From JACQFK01 sp964604905 (GTDB lineage: Bacteria > Planctomycetota > MHYJ01 > JACPRB01), in assembly GCA_964604905.1 (NCBI GenBank), contig CAZSCC010000714.1, positions 1 to 32,343 of the forward strand: a DNA stretch of 32,343 nt, written 5' to 3'. The translations under genes and the position numbers were made by a program. The notes under the pieces are model-generated. The model had not been told where the DNA came from. It saw nothing but the letters and a program-made list of their open reading frames with translations, and did no database searches. Of the stretch, positions 23,582 to 31,755 are shown piece after piece. Numbering within the stretch: position 1 is the stretch's first letter; every line of letters starts with the position of its first letter.

Positions 23582-25523
23582 ACCGGATGAGGATGTAGTC
23601 CAGGCCAAGCTTGTAGAGGCCGGCGCCGGACACCCACTCCTGGGCCGCCCCGTTCGTCCCCACCGCGGAGAACTCCAGCTCGTTGTCCCCCGCCCGGAGC
23701 TCGACGTCGCGGAACTCCATCGTGAACGTCGCCAGGCCCGGATCGTGGAAATCCGTGGCCGGCGCAAGGACGACCCCATTGACGGAGATCCGGTGGATCC
23801 CGTGGTCCTTCGACCGGGTCAGGCCGAGCACCACCCTCTTCCGGCCCGCCTCGGGCGAGCGGAAGCCGACCCTCAGGCGATCCCCCGGCTTCACCCGACT
23901 CCCCCACCAGAGAAAGCCCTCCCCGCTCCACGTCCCGCTCCTGTACTTCGACCGCCACTGGAAGTCCTTGATGGACGTCCCCGTCCCTTCCAGCACGGCG
24001 AGCGACTCGCCCTCCTGTGCGCCCGGGACATCCTCCCTCCGCCCCGAAATGACTTCGAACGGACGGAACTCCGACGCCTTGTGCAACAGCGCCAGGGGCT
24101 CCGTCCCCAAGCCCCGCTCGCGGGCGAGTTTGACCACCGCCTCGCCCACCCCCTGGTGATATTCGAGGGACAGGCGGTGGAACCCCTTGGCCAGGACAAC
24201 CGAGACCACATCCACGGCCGTGGAGTGCGGCTTCCAGTGGTCCAGCACCTGCTTCCCGTCGACTCGGAGGCGCACCCCGTCGTCGTTGGTCACGCGGAGG
24301 ACGACGGGCCCGGGCTCCGCAGCCTCGAACCATCCCTGCCAACGCACCGAGTAGTCGGTGGCGGGGCCGGCGGGCCACGCCCCCTTCCCGGTCCAATCGA
24401 AATCGACCGCCTGATCGACGACGCGCCGGACCAGGATCTCGAAGTCGTGCCCGGCGTAGTACTCGGCGATCGCGCCGGGCCGGAGGGGCTCCTCGGCGGC
24501 GGGCCGCGGGACGTCGCGTCCCCGGGAGACGGCCAGCGCGACCGCGACCCCCGTGACGAGCAGGAGTGCGCCGACGACCGTCCACCTCCACGCGCGCGAC
24601 GCGGGCTCCGGGTGGATCCCGATGCGGCGCGTGGAGCGGGGGAGCTCGACCTTCAGATCTCCCCCGCCGAGCCAGGTGCTGAGGTCGGCCGCGAACGCCT
24701 GCGCCGAGGGGTACCGATCGTCGAGGCTCTTGGCGATCGCCTTGAGGCAGACGCGGTCGAGTCCTTTGGCCTTCGGGTCCAGCGGGGCCTTCATGACGCT
24801 CGTCGGCGGCGGAGCGGGATTCCTCACGACCTTCATCATGATCTCCATCGCGGTCTCGCCCTCGAAGGGGCGGCGGCCCGCGAGGAATTCGTAGAGGATG
24901 ACGCCGAGGGCGTAGACGTCGGTTCGGTGATCCAGGCTCTTGAGGCCCTGGGCCTGCTCGGGACTCATGTAGGCGGGCGTCCCGACGACCATGCCCGCGC
25001 CGGTAAGGGAGACGTCGGGCCCGAGCCGCTTGGCGAGCCCGAAGTCCGTGACATGGGGATGCCCCCCGGTGTCGACGAGGATGTTCTCGGGCTTGAGGTC
25101 GCGGTGGACGACGCCGTGCTCGTGCGCGTGCTGGACGGCGAGCGCCACCTCGCGGAGGACTTCGATGCGCCGGCGGAGGGGAACGCCGCCCTTCTCGGTC
25201 CAGTCTGAGAGCGGGACCCCCTCGATGAGCTCCATGGCGAAATACCGGCGGCCCTCGTGGATGTCCGCTTCGTAAAGACTGACGATCGACGGGTGCTTGG
25301 GGAGGTTGGCGGTCAGGCGGGCCTCGCGGAGGAAGCGGGCCACGTCCTCGTCGCGGGTCTTCTGGAGGGCGGAGGGAAACGCGTCGGCCAGGACCTTGAG
25401 CGCGACGCGGCGGTTCAGGGTGGCGTCGATCGCGTCGTAGACGATGCCGGTCCCCCCTCTCCCCAGTTCGCGGAGGAGGCGGTATTTCCCGAAGGGGGGA
25501 AGTTCAGCGGCCGGCTCGCCCAT
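23580..25523 (-). CDS. receptor Ser/Thr kinase with PA14-like external domain
   Basis: A 647-residue transmembrane Hanks-type kinase. The kinase domain (about 12-285) has glycine loop LGRGGTGIVYDA, K43 in VALKVL, catalytic HRDLKPEN with D142, DFG at 160-162, and GTPAYMSPEQ. A single membrane helix spans about 312-333. Outside, residues about 349-480 resemble a PA14 domain (AIAEYYAG, VDFDWTGKGAW, LRVTNDDGVRLRVDGKQVLDHW). The C-terminal 130 residues look like another beta-sandwich (VVLGLTRSKDHGIHRISVNG). PA14 domains often bind glycans, so it may sense external sugars. Its promoter has TATCAT 8 nt before the ATG. The stop lies in a palindromic repeat. Confidence 0.92.
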   Translation of the reverse strand: MGEPAAELPPFGKYRLLRELGRGGTGIVYDAIDATLNRRVALKVLADAFPSALQKTRDEDVARFLREARLTANLPKHPSIVSLYEADIHEGRRYFAMELIEGVPLSDWTEKGGVPLRRRIEVLREVALAVQHAHEHGVVHRDLKPENILVDTGGHPHVTDFGLAKRLGPDVSLTGAGMVVGTPAYMSPEQAQGLKSLDHRTDVYALGVILYEFLAGRRPFEGETAMEIMMKVVRNPAPPPTSVMKAPLDPKAKGLDRVCLKAIAKSLDDRYPSAQAFAADLSTWLGGGDLKVELPRSTRRIGIHPEPASRAWRWTVVGALLLVTGVAVALAVSRGRDVPRPAAEEPLRPGAIAEYYAGHDFEILVRRVVDQAVDFDWTGKGAWPAGPATDYSVRWQGWFEAAEPGPVVLRVTNDDGVRLRVDGKQVLDHWKPHSTAVDVVSVVLAKGFHRLSLEYHQGVGEAVVKLARERGLGTEPLALLHKASEFRPFEVISGRREDVPGAQEGESLAVLEGTGTSIKDFQWRSKYRSGTWSGEGFLWWGSRVKPGDRLRVGFRSPEAGRKRVVLGLTRSKDHGIHRISVNGVVLAPATDFHDPGLATFTMEFRDVELRAGDNELEFSAVGTNGAAQEWVSGAGLYKLGLDYILIR

Positions 25524-25531
25524 TGGGTGAG

Positions 25532-25537
25532 ATGATA
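25532..25537 (-). promoter_or_regulatory. -10 box with leaderless spacing
   Basis: On the minus strand TATCAT (25537-25532) ends 8 nt before the ATG at 25523; the gap CTCACCCA has no Shine-Dalgarno character. Confidence 0.55.
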
Positions 25538-25580
25538 CTCCATGGGCCCCGAACCGGGGCCGACCTTCTCGACCCGCCCC

Positions 25581-27272
25581 CTAGTTTTCGGACGGATGCC
25601 AGTCGGGAAGCGTGTTGGAGCCCTCGGAGCTGAGGGCGGCAAAGTCGAAGTCGTCGCCGTCCACAGGCCTCACGCAGATCTGCCAGGGCCCCTCGGCCGA
25701 GGGGGCGCGGCAGAAGAGGATGTGCGTCCCGTCGGGCGAGTAGCGGCCGTCGTGCTGCATGTCCGCGCCGAAGGTCATCTGCTCCCAGTCCTTCCCCTCC
25801 GCCGTCACCTGGTAGATGTGCCCCTGCGTCGACTGGCAGAGCAGCCGCTTCCCGTCCTTCGACCACGCGGGCGTGCAGACCTGATCCTCGGTCTTGAGCT
25901 GGCCGAGGTCCTTGCCGTCGACCCCCAGAAGATAGATCCATACCTTCCCCGTGTGCCGGCCCGCCAGCGCGATCCGCGAGCCGTCGGGGCTCCACGCGGG
26001 GACGCCGCACTTCTCCCAAGCTTCGGGCGACACGCGGGACTCCTTCCCCGACCCCAACTCGCGCACCCATGCCTGGTTGTCGCGGATGAAGACGATCGAC
26101 TTCGCGTCCGGCGACCAGCCCGCCTGCGAGCCCTTCGTGACGTGCTTCGCGTCCGACCCGTCGCGGTCCATCGACCACACCTCACCGAACCCGCCGCGGA
26201 GCGACGTGTAGAGAATCCGCTTTCCGTCGGGGGAGAAGCGCGGATCGGCGTCGGGGTGCGCGTCCTTCGTGAGCGCCCTTGCATCCTTCCCGTTCGCCTT
26301 CATGATCCAGAGGTCGAGCGCCCCCGCGCGGTCGCTCGCGAAAACGATCGTCCCCTTGAGCTTCGAGACGTCGACCTTCCCCGCGGCCTGGGCCGCGGAA
26401 GCGGGGGTCGGCGGCTTCTTCTCCGGCTCGGGAGTCGCCGTCACGGCCGGCGGCGTCGCCGCGACCGCTTTCCCTCCCTCGCGACGGACCCGGCGCAGCC
26501 CGTAGCTGTCCATCCCGAAGCAGGCGTCGGTGAAGGATTGTGTGTCCTTCCCCCGGGACGCCGCGCGGCACTTCTCGGCGGGCGAGTCCCACGCGCCGCC
26601 CCGCATCACCCGCTGCTCGCCCGAAGCGGGACCGCGAGGGTTCTCCCTGGGGCTTTCCTTGTAGGAGTCCGCTCCGTACCAGTCGTTGCACCACTGCCAG
26701 ACGTTCCCGTGCATGTCGTGGAGGCCCCACGCGTTGGCCGGCTTCTGCCCCACCGGGTGGGTCGCCCCGCCGGAAGTTTCCCTGAACCACGCAACCTTCC
26801 CCAGCGCCGCGGCGTCGTCGCCGCTCCAGTACTTCGTCTTCGTCCCCGCGCGGCACGCGAACTCCCACTCCGCCTCGGTCGGGAGCCGGTACCCGTCCGC
26901 CTCGAAGTCGCACGCCCAGGTCTTCAGGTCGTAGCAGGGTTTCAGGCCGTCCATCTCCGAGGTCTTGTTGCAGAACCGCACGGCATCCACCCACTGGACC
27001 CGCACGGCCGGACTCTTCGGGTCCTTGCGCTTCAAGGGTTTTGTCCCCATGACCTTCTCGTAGAACTCCTGCGTCACCGGAAGCGGATCGATGATGAACG
27101 CGGCCACGGTGACGACGTGGGGCGTCTCGTCCGGACGGCCCGCTTCGCCCATCGTGAACTCTCCGGCCGCGATGTGGACCGGACCCGCCGCGGCTTTGGG
27201 GGGCATTCCCCCGTTCTCCGTCTTGCCGCAGGCCGAGAGCGCCAGGAGGATCGCAATGCGGAAGCGGTTCAT
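25581..27272 (-). CDS. SUMF1 (FGE-like)-TolB propeller fusion lipoprotein
   Basis: A 563-residue lipoprotein starting MNRFRIAILLALSAC (lipobox LSAC). The ATG at 27272 is chosen because GAAGGA lies just upstream. Residues about 30-275 are a formylglycine-generating-enzyme-like domain (GEFTMGEAG, YRLPTEAEWEFACRAG, GLHDMHGNVWQWCNDW, RVMRGGAWDSPAEKCRAASR). The closely spaced cysteine pair used by true FGE is not evident, so sulfatase activation is unlikely. A Pro/Ala/Lys-rich linker leads to about six TolB/WD-like blades (GTIVFASDRAGALDLWIMK, DADPRFSPDGKRILY, PAWSPDGSRIALAG). Both halves probably act in the periplasm as binding modules. The kinase gene lies downstream with its own promoter. Confidence 0.9.
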   Translation of the reverse strand: MNRFRIAILLALSACGKTENGGMPPKAAAGPVHIAAGEFTMGEAGRPDETPHVVTVAAFIIDPLPVTQEFYEKVMGTKPLKRKDPKSPAVRVQWVDAVRFCNKTSEMDGLKPCYDLKTWACDFEADGYRLPTEAEWEFACRAGTKTKYWSGDDAAALGKVAWFRETSGGATHPVGQKPANAWGLHDMHGNVWQWCNDWYGADSYKESPRENPRGPASGEQRVMRGGAWDSPAEKCRAASRGKDTQSFTDACFGMDSYGLRRVRREGGKAVAATPPAVTATPEPEKKPPTPASAAQAAGKVDVSKLKGTIVFASDRAGALDLWIMKANGKDARALTKDAHPDADPRFSPDGKRILYTSLRGGFGEVWSMDRDGSDAKHVTKGSQAGWSPDAKSIVFIRDNQAWVRELGSGKESRVSPEAWEKCGVPAWSPDGSRIALAGRHTGKVWIYLLGVDGKDLGQLKTEDQVCTPAWSKDGKRLLCQSTQGHIYQVTAEGKDWEQMTFGADMQHDGRYSPDGTHILFCRAPSAEGPWQICVRPVDGDDFDFAALSSEGSNTLPDWHPSEN

Positions 27273-27315
27273 GCTGTTCCTTCTCGTCTTAGACCCTTGC
27301 AAGCCCGTGATCGCC

Positions 27316-27425
27316 CGCGGAGGCGCAGCGACGCGGAGAAGAACCCCTTCCTGAATTCCATGTTCAAGGGCGAAGGGGGAGCAGTCCTGATTGGAAAGTC
27401 TACTCCGTGACTCCGTGCCTCTGCG
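27316..27425. repeat. imperfect inverted-repeat element
   Basis: Two 23-bp arms, 27316-27338 (CGCGGAGGCGCAGCGACGCG then GAG) and 27403-27425 (the reverse complement starts CGCAGAGGCACGGAGTCACG), match at 17 of 23 positions. They flank about 64 bp. GCRGAGGCGC-type inverted repeats of this style recur as short interspersed elements in many bacterial genomes. The element fills most of the 183-bp gap between two minus-strand genes and contains no supported gene. Confidence 0.65.
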
Positions 27426-27455
27426 GCCAATCCTTGGGGGTATTGCACTGATTTC

Positions 27456-29204
27456 TTAGTGACGCGAGTTCTCGTGGCCGGCCGGGCCGCGCAGGACCTC
27501 CTGGGTCTTCGCACGGATCTCCGTGGCGATGGGGGCCATCCGCGGGTCGGCCGCCAGGAGCAGCCCCGCCTTCTGGCGGAGCGCCCGGACCACCCAGCGG
27601 AGCTCGCCCGCCAGCTCGTCCTGGTTGTCGCCCACTTCGACCAGCGCCTTGGTGTACGACTTGCACTTGTCCAGCGCGTCGGGGCCCTCGTAGACCAGCA
27701 CGTTCTTCCGGAAGTCGTCGTTCATCTTGGCCACGTGCTCAGGCGTCTTGATCTTCTCCTCGCGCGCGCGGTAGCGCCGCTCGGCCTCCTGGGAGATCTT
27801 GACGAGCGCGTCGATCGGGTCCTTCAACTCGGGATGCGCCTTCGCCTGAGCCCCCAGGTATCCCTGCATCTGCCGCATGAATTCGGAATAGCGGATGATC
27901 CGGCTCCGGATGAACTGGATGAAGGCCAGCACTTCGTCCAGGTTCTTGTCGATCTCCTTCTGCTTCGCCTTCTGCTCGCCCTTCGTGTAGATGGGCACCA
28001 TGAAGTCGCGGGTCCAGCAGGTCGCGTGCCCCTTTCTCTGCGACTTCTGGTTGTCAAGGTCGAGGATGTACTCGCAGGGCCCCACGCCGAGCGAGTTCCG
28101 CGCGATGTCGAGGACCGTGTACGCGTCGAGGGGCGTCTCGGGCACCCGATTGGCGGGATAGATCACCAGCGGTCCGCGCAGCTGGAGCGCCTTGGTCTCC
28201 AGCGGCTGGACGTACGCCATCCCCTGAGGATCGGACCAGACCGGATACTTGAACGTCCCCAGCACGGTGGTCCACCGCTTCCGGGTCGCGGGGACGCTTT
28301 CCGCGCCCTGGCCCATCCAGGACGGCTTGCTGTAGTCGCCCCCTTCCGCTTTCTGGAGGAGCAGGTCCCAGCTGTCGGTCAGGTCGTCCGAGCGGGTGAA
28401 GTCGACCCGCCACTGGGCCGGGTAGGGCATCTTCCAGCCGAGCTTCGTCTCCTTCTCGGAGTCGCCCGCCTTGATCTCGGTCGTGTACCAGACCTGCGGC
28501 GCCTCGAGGAGCGCGACCCAGATCTTCCGGTCCTTCCCGAACTCGATCTCCGACCCGGTGAAGGTCCGCTGGTCGCCCGCCCCCGCGAGCGTGACCTTCA
28601 CGTCCTGGTCGCGGTTCTCGAAGACGCACATCGCGATCGCCTCCCCCTTCCCCGCCAGGTGGAGGAGGAAGTTCTCGCTCGGCAGCTCGGCCGTGGCGGG
28701 CGGGATCTTCGAAGCGTCGATCACGATGTCGTCGGAGAAGAAGTCGGGGAGGAGGACGTACCGCGAGGGGCATTCGACGCGCAGCTTCGTCGCGCCCGCC
28801 CCGGGGGCGACTTCGACCGCGACCTCGCCCCGCTTCAGGCGGAACTTCGCGGTCGCCTCGCCCTTGACGGTCTTCCAGGTCGCCTCGACGGTCGCCGCCG
28901 TTTTCGCGTTCTCGACCAGGCTCGCGCGGACGAGCTTCACGGCGCCCGCGAGGAGGAACCGGACGCGGCCCATCTCGACCGCGCCGCTCTCGCGCCGGAA
29001 GACGGCGTTGATCCGCCCGTTCGAGAGGACGGCGTCACCCTTGAAGGCCGCCGGTTCGGTGACCGCGGTCCACTCGTTACGGGCGTCGAGGTTGAGAGGC
29101 GCGGGCGAGGACTTGCCGGTGTCCCAGACGAAGATCCCGGTCTTCGCCTTGCCCTCCTGAGGGGCGGGCGCGGCCAGGACGATCAGCGCGAGGATGAGCT
29201 TCAT
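27456..29204 (-). CDS. exported protein of unknown function
   Basis: A 582-residue protein not recognised as a known family. A signal peptide (MKLILALIVLAAPAP) is evident and no lipobox follows. The N-terminal 300 residues are beta-rich (for example GRINAVFRRESGAVEMGRVRFLL, KFRLKRGEVAVEVAPGAGATKL), suggesting a beta-sandwich. The C-terminal half, about 430-582, is charged and helical (EIDKNLDEVLAFIQFIRSRIIRYSEFMRQMQGYL, ELRWVVRALRQKAGLLL), probably a coiled-coil bundle. The start at 29204 is supported by GGAGG 7 nt upstream and by the signal peptide; a longer frame to 29525 runs antisense into the barrel gene and is rejected. It follows the Omp85-type gene by 68 nt and may be co-transcribed. 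Confidence 0.8.
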   Translation of the reverse strand: MKLILALIVLAAPAPQEGKAKTGIFVWDTGKSSPAPLNLDARNEWTAVTEPAAFKGDAVLSNGRINAVFRRESGAVEMGRVRFLLAGAVKLVRASLVENAKTAATVEATWKTVKGEATAKFRLKRGEVAVEVAPGAGATKLRVECPSRYVLLPDFFSDDIVIDASKIPPATAELPSENFLLHLAGKGEAIAMCVFENRDQDVKVTLAGAGDQRTFTGSEIEFGKDRKIWVALLEAPQVWYTTEIKAGDSEKETKLGWKMPYPAQWRVDFTRSDDLTDSWDLLLQKAEGGDYSKPSWMGQGAESVPATRKRWTTVLGTFKYPVWSDPQGMAYVQPLETKALQLRGPLVIYPANRVPETPLDAYTVLDIARNSLGVGPCEYILDLDNQKSQRKGHATCWTRDFMVPIYTKGEQKAKQKEIDKNLDEVLAFIQFIRSRIIRYSEFMRQMQGYLGAQAKAHPELKDPIDALVKISQEAERRYRAREEKIKTPEHVAKMNDDFRKNVLVYEGPDALDKCKSYTKALVEVGDNQDELAGELRWVVRALRQKAGLLLAADPRMAPIATEIRAKTQEVLRGPAGHENSRH

Positions 29205-29272
29205 GAAGCGGCCTCCGAAGAGAATAACCCCTTGGGGGATGACACGCCAGCCCCGGCGATCTCCCCTCCTCC

Positions 29273-30514
29273 TTAGAACGGATAGTCGAGCCCCGCCGTG
29301 ACGGCCAGGCCGTCCGTGCCGTACCCCAGGTCCAGCCGCCCCACGATGTGCGGCTTCACCACGCCCCGGAGCCCCAGCCCGTAGCTGTAGTGGAAGCCCT
29401 CCCGGAAGCTCCGGCTGAGCAGGTGGTCGGGCGTGTCGTAGAGCTCGCCCATGTCCAGGAAGGGCGCCGCCTGCACCTCCCCCTCCACCCCTTCGATCTC
29501 CATCGTGACCACCCGGACGCGCCATTCGAGGTTGAACAGGAGGACCATGTCGTCGTGGAAGCGGTCCCCGGCGAAGCTGCGGAGCGTCGTCCCGCCTCCC
29601 AGCGATCCGAGTTCCCAGAAGGGGGCGTCGTCGTGGACGTACTTGACCTTGAAGTGGGCCACGAGCACGAACCCACCGTCCTCGTCGAACGGCCAGAGCT
29701 TCGCGATCTCCAGGCCGAAGGTCTGGAACGGCAGCCGCCGTCCCTCGGAAAAATAGTGCGCGATCTCGAAGAACACGTTTCCGTACTCGCCCCGCGTAGG
29801 CGTGTTGATGCTGTCGCGGGTGTCGTAGGTCAGCCGGATACCCTGGGCCAGCACCATTCCGCCCTCGATCCCCAGCGTGTCGAAATAGGCGTCGAGCGTC
29901 TGGGGGATGTCCTTGACCAGGCTCCGCCCCACCCGGAAGCGTCGCGCGCGGACCGTCGCCTGCAGGGAGAGGGATTCGGACAGGTTGGGCCCGAACCGGA
30001 GGTCCAGCTGGTAGTTGTTCGACGTCATCACGCTCTCGTCCGTCCTCGGAGTGTCGCGCCCGTCGCCGAAGAACCGGTCGGTCGTCACCCGCGATTCGTG
30101 GAAGTCGGCCAGGACGTTGAACCGGTCCAGGAAGTCACGATCGTCGTAGCGGACCTGGTGATCGTTCTCGACGCGCGCGGCCTCGTAGGCGTAGGCATTG
30201 AACAACGCCGTTTCGGTGAGGTAATTCCGGTAGTCGGCGAATCCACTCACGCCCACGATGTCCCGGTAGGCGAGTTGGAGCGAGAAGAGCTGGTCGATGT
30301 CGCCTTCGGGATTGGGGAGGAGGAAGGCGCCCAGAAGGCCATAGGTCGTCCCCTCGTTCTTGCCGGACGTGATCGCGGGAATGGGATAGAAACTGACGTC
30401 CTCCCACGACGTCCCCTTCGGCTTGGGGGGCAGCTCCTGCTGGGCCAGCCCCTCGGCGCAGATCCAGAGGAGGAGCGCCGGAACAAGGGCGACCGTCGGG
30501 GCGATTCTCCGCAT
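29273..30514 (-). CDS. Omp85/BamA-type outer-membrane beta-barrel, no POTRA domains
   Basis: A 413-residue outer-membrane protein with a signal peptide (TVALVPALLLWICAEGLAQ). The rest shows alternating beta-strand patterning, with a surface-antigen D15-like C-terminal region: GMVLAQGIRLTYDTRDSINTPTRGEY, the conserved GGGTTLRSFAGDRFHDD segment and PFLDMGELYDTPDHL. The last strand ends in an aromatic residue (AVTAGLDYPF), the classic Bam signature. At this length it is a barrel with no room for POTRA domains. Related short barrels occur in lipid- or surface-protein export, but the cargo is unknown. The ATG at 30514 follows a GGAG; an ATG at 30580 would place a charged tail before the signal peptide and is disfavoured. 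Confidence 0.85.
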   Translation of the reverse strand: MRRIAPTVALVPALLLWICAEGLAQQELPPKPKGTSWEDVSFYPIPAITSGKNEGTTYGLLGAFLLPNPEGDIDQLFSLQLAYRDIVGVSGFADYRNYLTETALFNAYAYEAARVENDHQVRYDDRDFLDRFNVLADFHESRVTTDRFFGDGRDTPRTDESVMTSNNYQLDLRFGPNLSESLSLQATVRARRFRVGRSLVKDIPQTLDAYFDTLGIEGGMVLAQGIRLTYDTRDSINTPTRGEYGNVFFEIAHYFSEGRRLPFQTFGLEIAKLWPFDEDGGFVLVAHFKVKYVHDDAPFWELGSLGGGTTLRSFAGDRFHDDMVLLFNLEWRVRVVTMEIEGVEGEVQAAPFLDMGELYDTPDHLLSRSFREGFHYSYGLGLRGVVKPHIVGRLDLGYGTDGLAVTAGLDYPF

Positions 30515-30664
30515 GCGAGCTCGATCTCCGTCCGCGGTGAATATCCGCTCTCGCCCCCTCCTGTCCGTTCGGTCCTGCATCTTACAACCCGACGGCCCCG
30601 GGCTCCACCCCTACCCGCCCGTATTCATGCAGTCGAAGGGATAGCGGCTCCCTGTTTCGGTGGA

Positions 30665-30781
30665 GCGGGAACTCCCAAGGCCCGACCTCCAACTCCCGAT
30701 CCCACCCCCCTTCCATCCCCCTGGGGGACACGAGGAGGCGATCCGGTCGGGAGTTGAGATTTTGACTTTGAGAGTTCCCGC
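30665..30781. repeat. long inverted repeat in a 306-bp non-coding gap
   Basis: The 30515-30820 gap has no supported gene. It contains 35-bp arms (30665-30699 and 30747-30781) identical at both ends: outer GCGGGAACTC/GAGTTCCCGC (10 bp) and inner CAACTCCCGA/TCGGGAGTTG (10 bp). Between them is a symmetric 15-bp segment that matches at only 6 positions. A smaller hairpin (TCCCC/GGGGA) lies inside the loop. It starts about 40 nt after the dehydrogenase stop on the minus strand and is not followed by a T-tract. It may be a decayed mobile palindrome or a structured intercistronic RNA. Confidence 0.75.
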
Positions 30782-30820
30782 CCTTGAGACCGTTCCGACC
30801 GTTCTTCCTCGGAGCCTGGA

Positions 30821-31711
30821 TCAGGCGGGCTCTCCGCGCCGGATCGAGCGCCCGACCGCGTTGTACATCGCCTGGGTCCCCAGGTCGGCCTCTCCGTGCT
30901 CGAGATTCTCGGTGAAGCGCCGCTTCGCAACCATCGCCCCCTCGACCGGGAGCCCAAGCTCCCTCGCCGTCTCCTCGATGATGCCGAGGTCCTTGAGCAT
31001 GAGGGCGATCCGGCCGCCCGGGTCGAAGTCTCCCTTCACAATCTGGGGACCGAATCGCTCCAGCGCCCAGGAGCCCCCGGCGCCCGGGACAAGAGCCTCC
31101 ACCACCGTCTTCTGATCCAGCCCGCTCAGCCGCGCCAGGTGGAGCGCTTCCACGATCCCCACCATGTTCACCGCGCAGAGGATCTGGTTGCACGCCTTGG
31201 CGATCTGACCCGCCCCCTGGGGGCCGAAATGGGTGACCCGGTTCCCGAGGATCGCGAGCACGTCCCGCACGCGCTCAAGGTCCTCCGCCTCGCCCCCTAC
31301 CAGGATCGAGAGCGTCCCGTCGCGCGCGCGGAACTCCATCCCGGTCACCGGCGCGTCGAGGAACCCGATCCCCTTCGCCCGGAGCGTCTCCCCCACCCGG
31401 CGCGCCGTCGACGGATGCATCGTCGTCATGTCGACGAAGACCGCCCCTTTCGAGGCTCCGTGGATCGCGCCCTCCCGGCCGAGGAGGACGTCTTCGACCG
31501 CCTTGGAGTCGGTCACCATCGAGATCACGACCTCGGCGCCCTCCGCGGCGGAGCGCGGGGTCGCGGCAAGCCGGGCGCCCTCCGCGACCAGCGGGGCTGC
31601 CTTCTTCGCGTCGCGGTTGAAGACCGCCACGCGGTGGCCGGCCCCGACCAACCGGCGCGCCATCGCGCTCCCCATGATCCCGAGTCCGGCGAAGCCGATC
31701 GTTCTGATCAC
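30821..31711 (-). CDS. beta-hydroxyacid dehydrogenase (3-hydroxyisobutyrate dehydrogenase family)
   Basis: A 296-residue NAD(P)-dependent dehydrogenase of normal length. The dinucleotide-binding loop is GLGIMG (9-14). The substrate loop is DAPVTG (119-124), and the catalytic K172 lies in GAGQIAKACNQ with N175, all family hallmarks. It oxidises short beta-hydroxy acids or reduces the matching semialdehydes; choosing between 3-hydroxyisobutyrate, tartronate semialdehyde and glyoxylate reductase is not possible here. The GTG at 31711 is preferred because GGGGAG lies 6 nt upstream; a GTG at 31729 would add six residues. It diverges from the metallopeptidase gene. Confidence 0.9.
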   Translation of the reverse strand: MIRTIGFAGLGIMGSAMARRLVGAGHRVAVFNRDAKKAAPLVAEGARLAATPRSAAEGAEVVISMVTDSKAVEDVLLGREGAIHGASKGAVFVDMTTMHPSTARRVGETLRAKGIGFLDAPVTGMEFRARDGTLSILVGGEAEDLERVRDVLAILGNRVTHFGPQGAGQIAKACNQILCAVNMVGIVEALHLARLSGLDQKTVVEALVPGAGGSWALERFGPQIVKGDFDPGGRIALMLKDLGIIEETARELGLPVEGAMVAKRRFTENLEHGEADLGTQAMYNAVGRSIRRGEPA

Positions 31712-31741
31712 TTTATCTCCCCTTATCACCGGTTCTCCTTT

Positions 31742-31747
31742 TACAAT
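31742..31747 (+). promoter_or_regulatory. -10 box with leaderless spacing
   Basis: TACAAT ends 8 nt before the ATG at 31756; the gap CGTGCCCC contains no ribosome-binding sequence. No convincing -35 hexamer is present at 16-18 bp. Confidence 0.55.
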
Positions 31748-31755
31748 CGTGCCCC

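Noticed and set aside
27456..29525. Longer start for the unknown exported protein
   Set aside because: The upstream extension is antisense to the barrel gene, is low-complexity, and would bury the signal peptide and ribosome site at 29204.
31721..31732. Third copy of the 31-bp palindrome (TTATCACCGG)
   Set aside because: Only a 10-base match to the flank of the unit at 23551-23581, with no second arm; probably chance.
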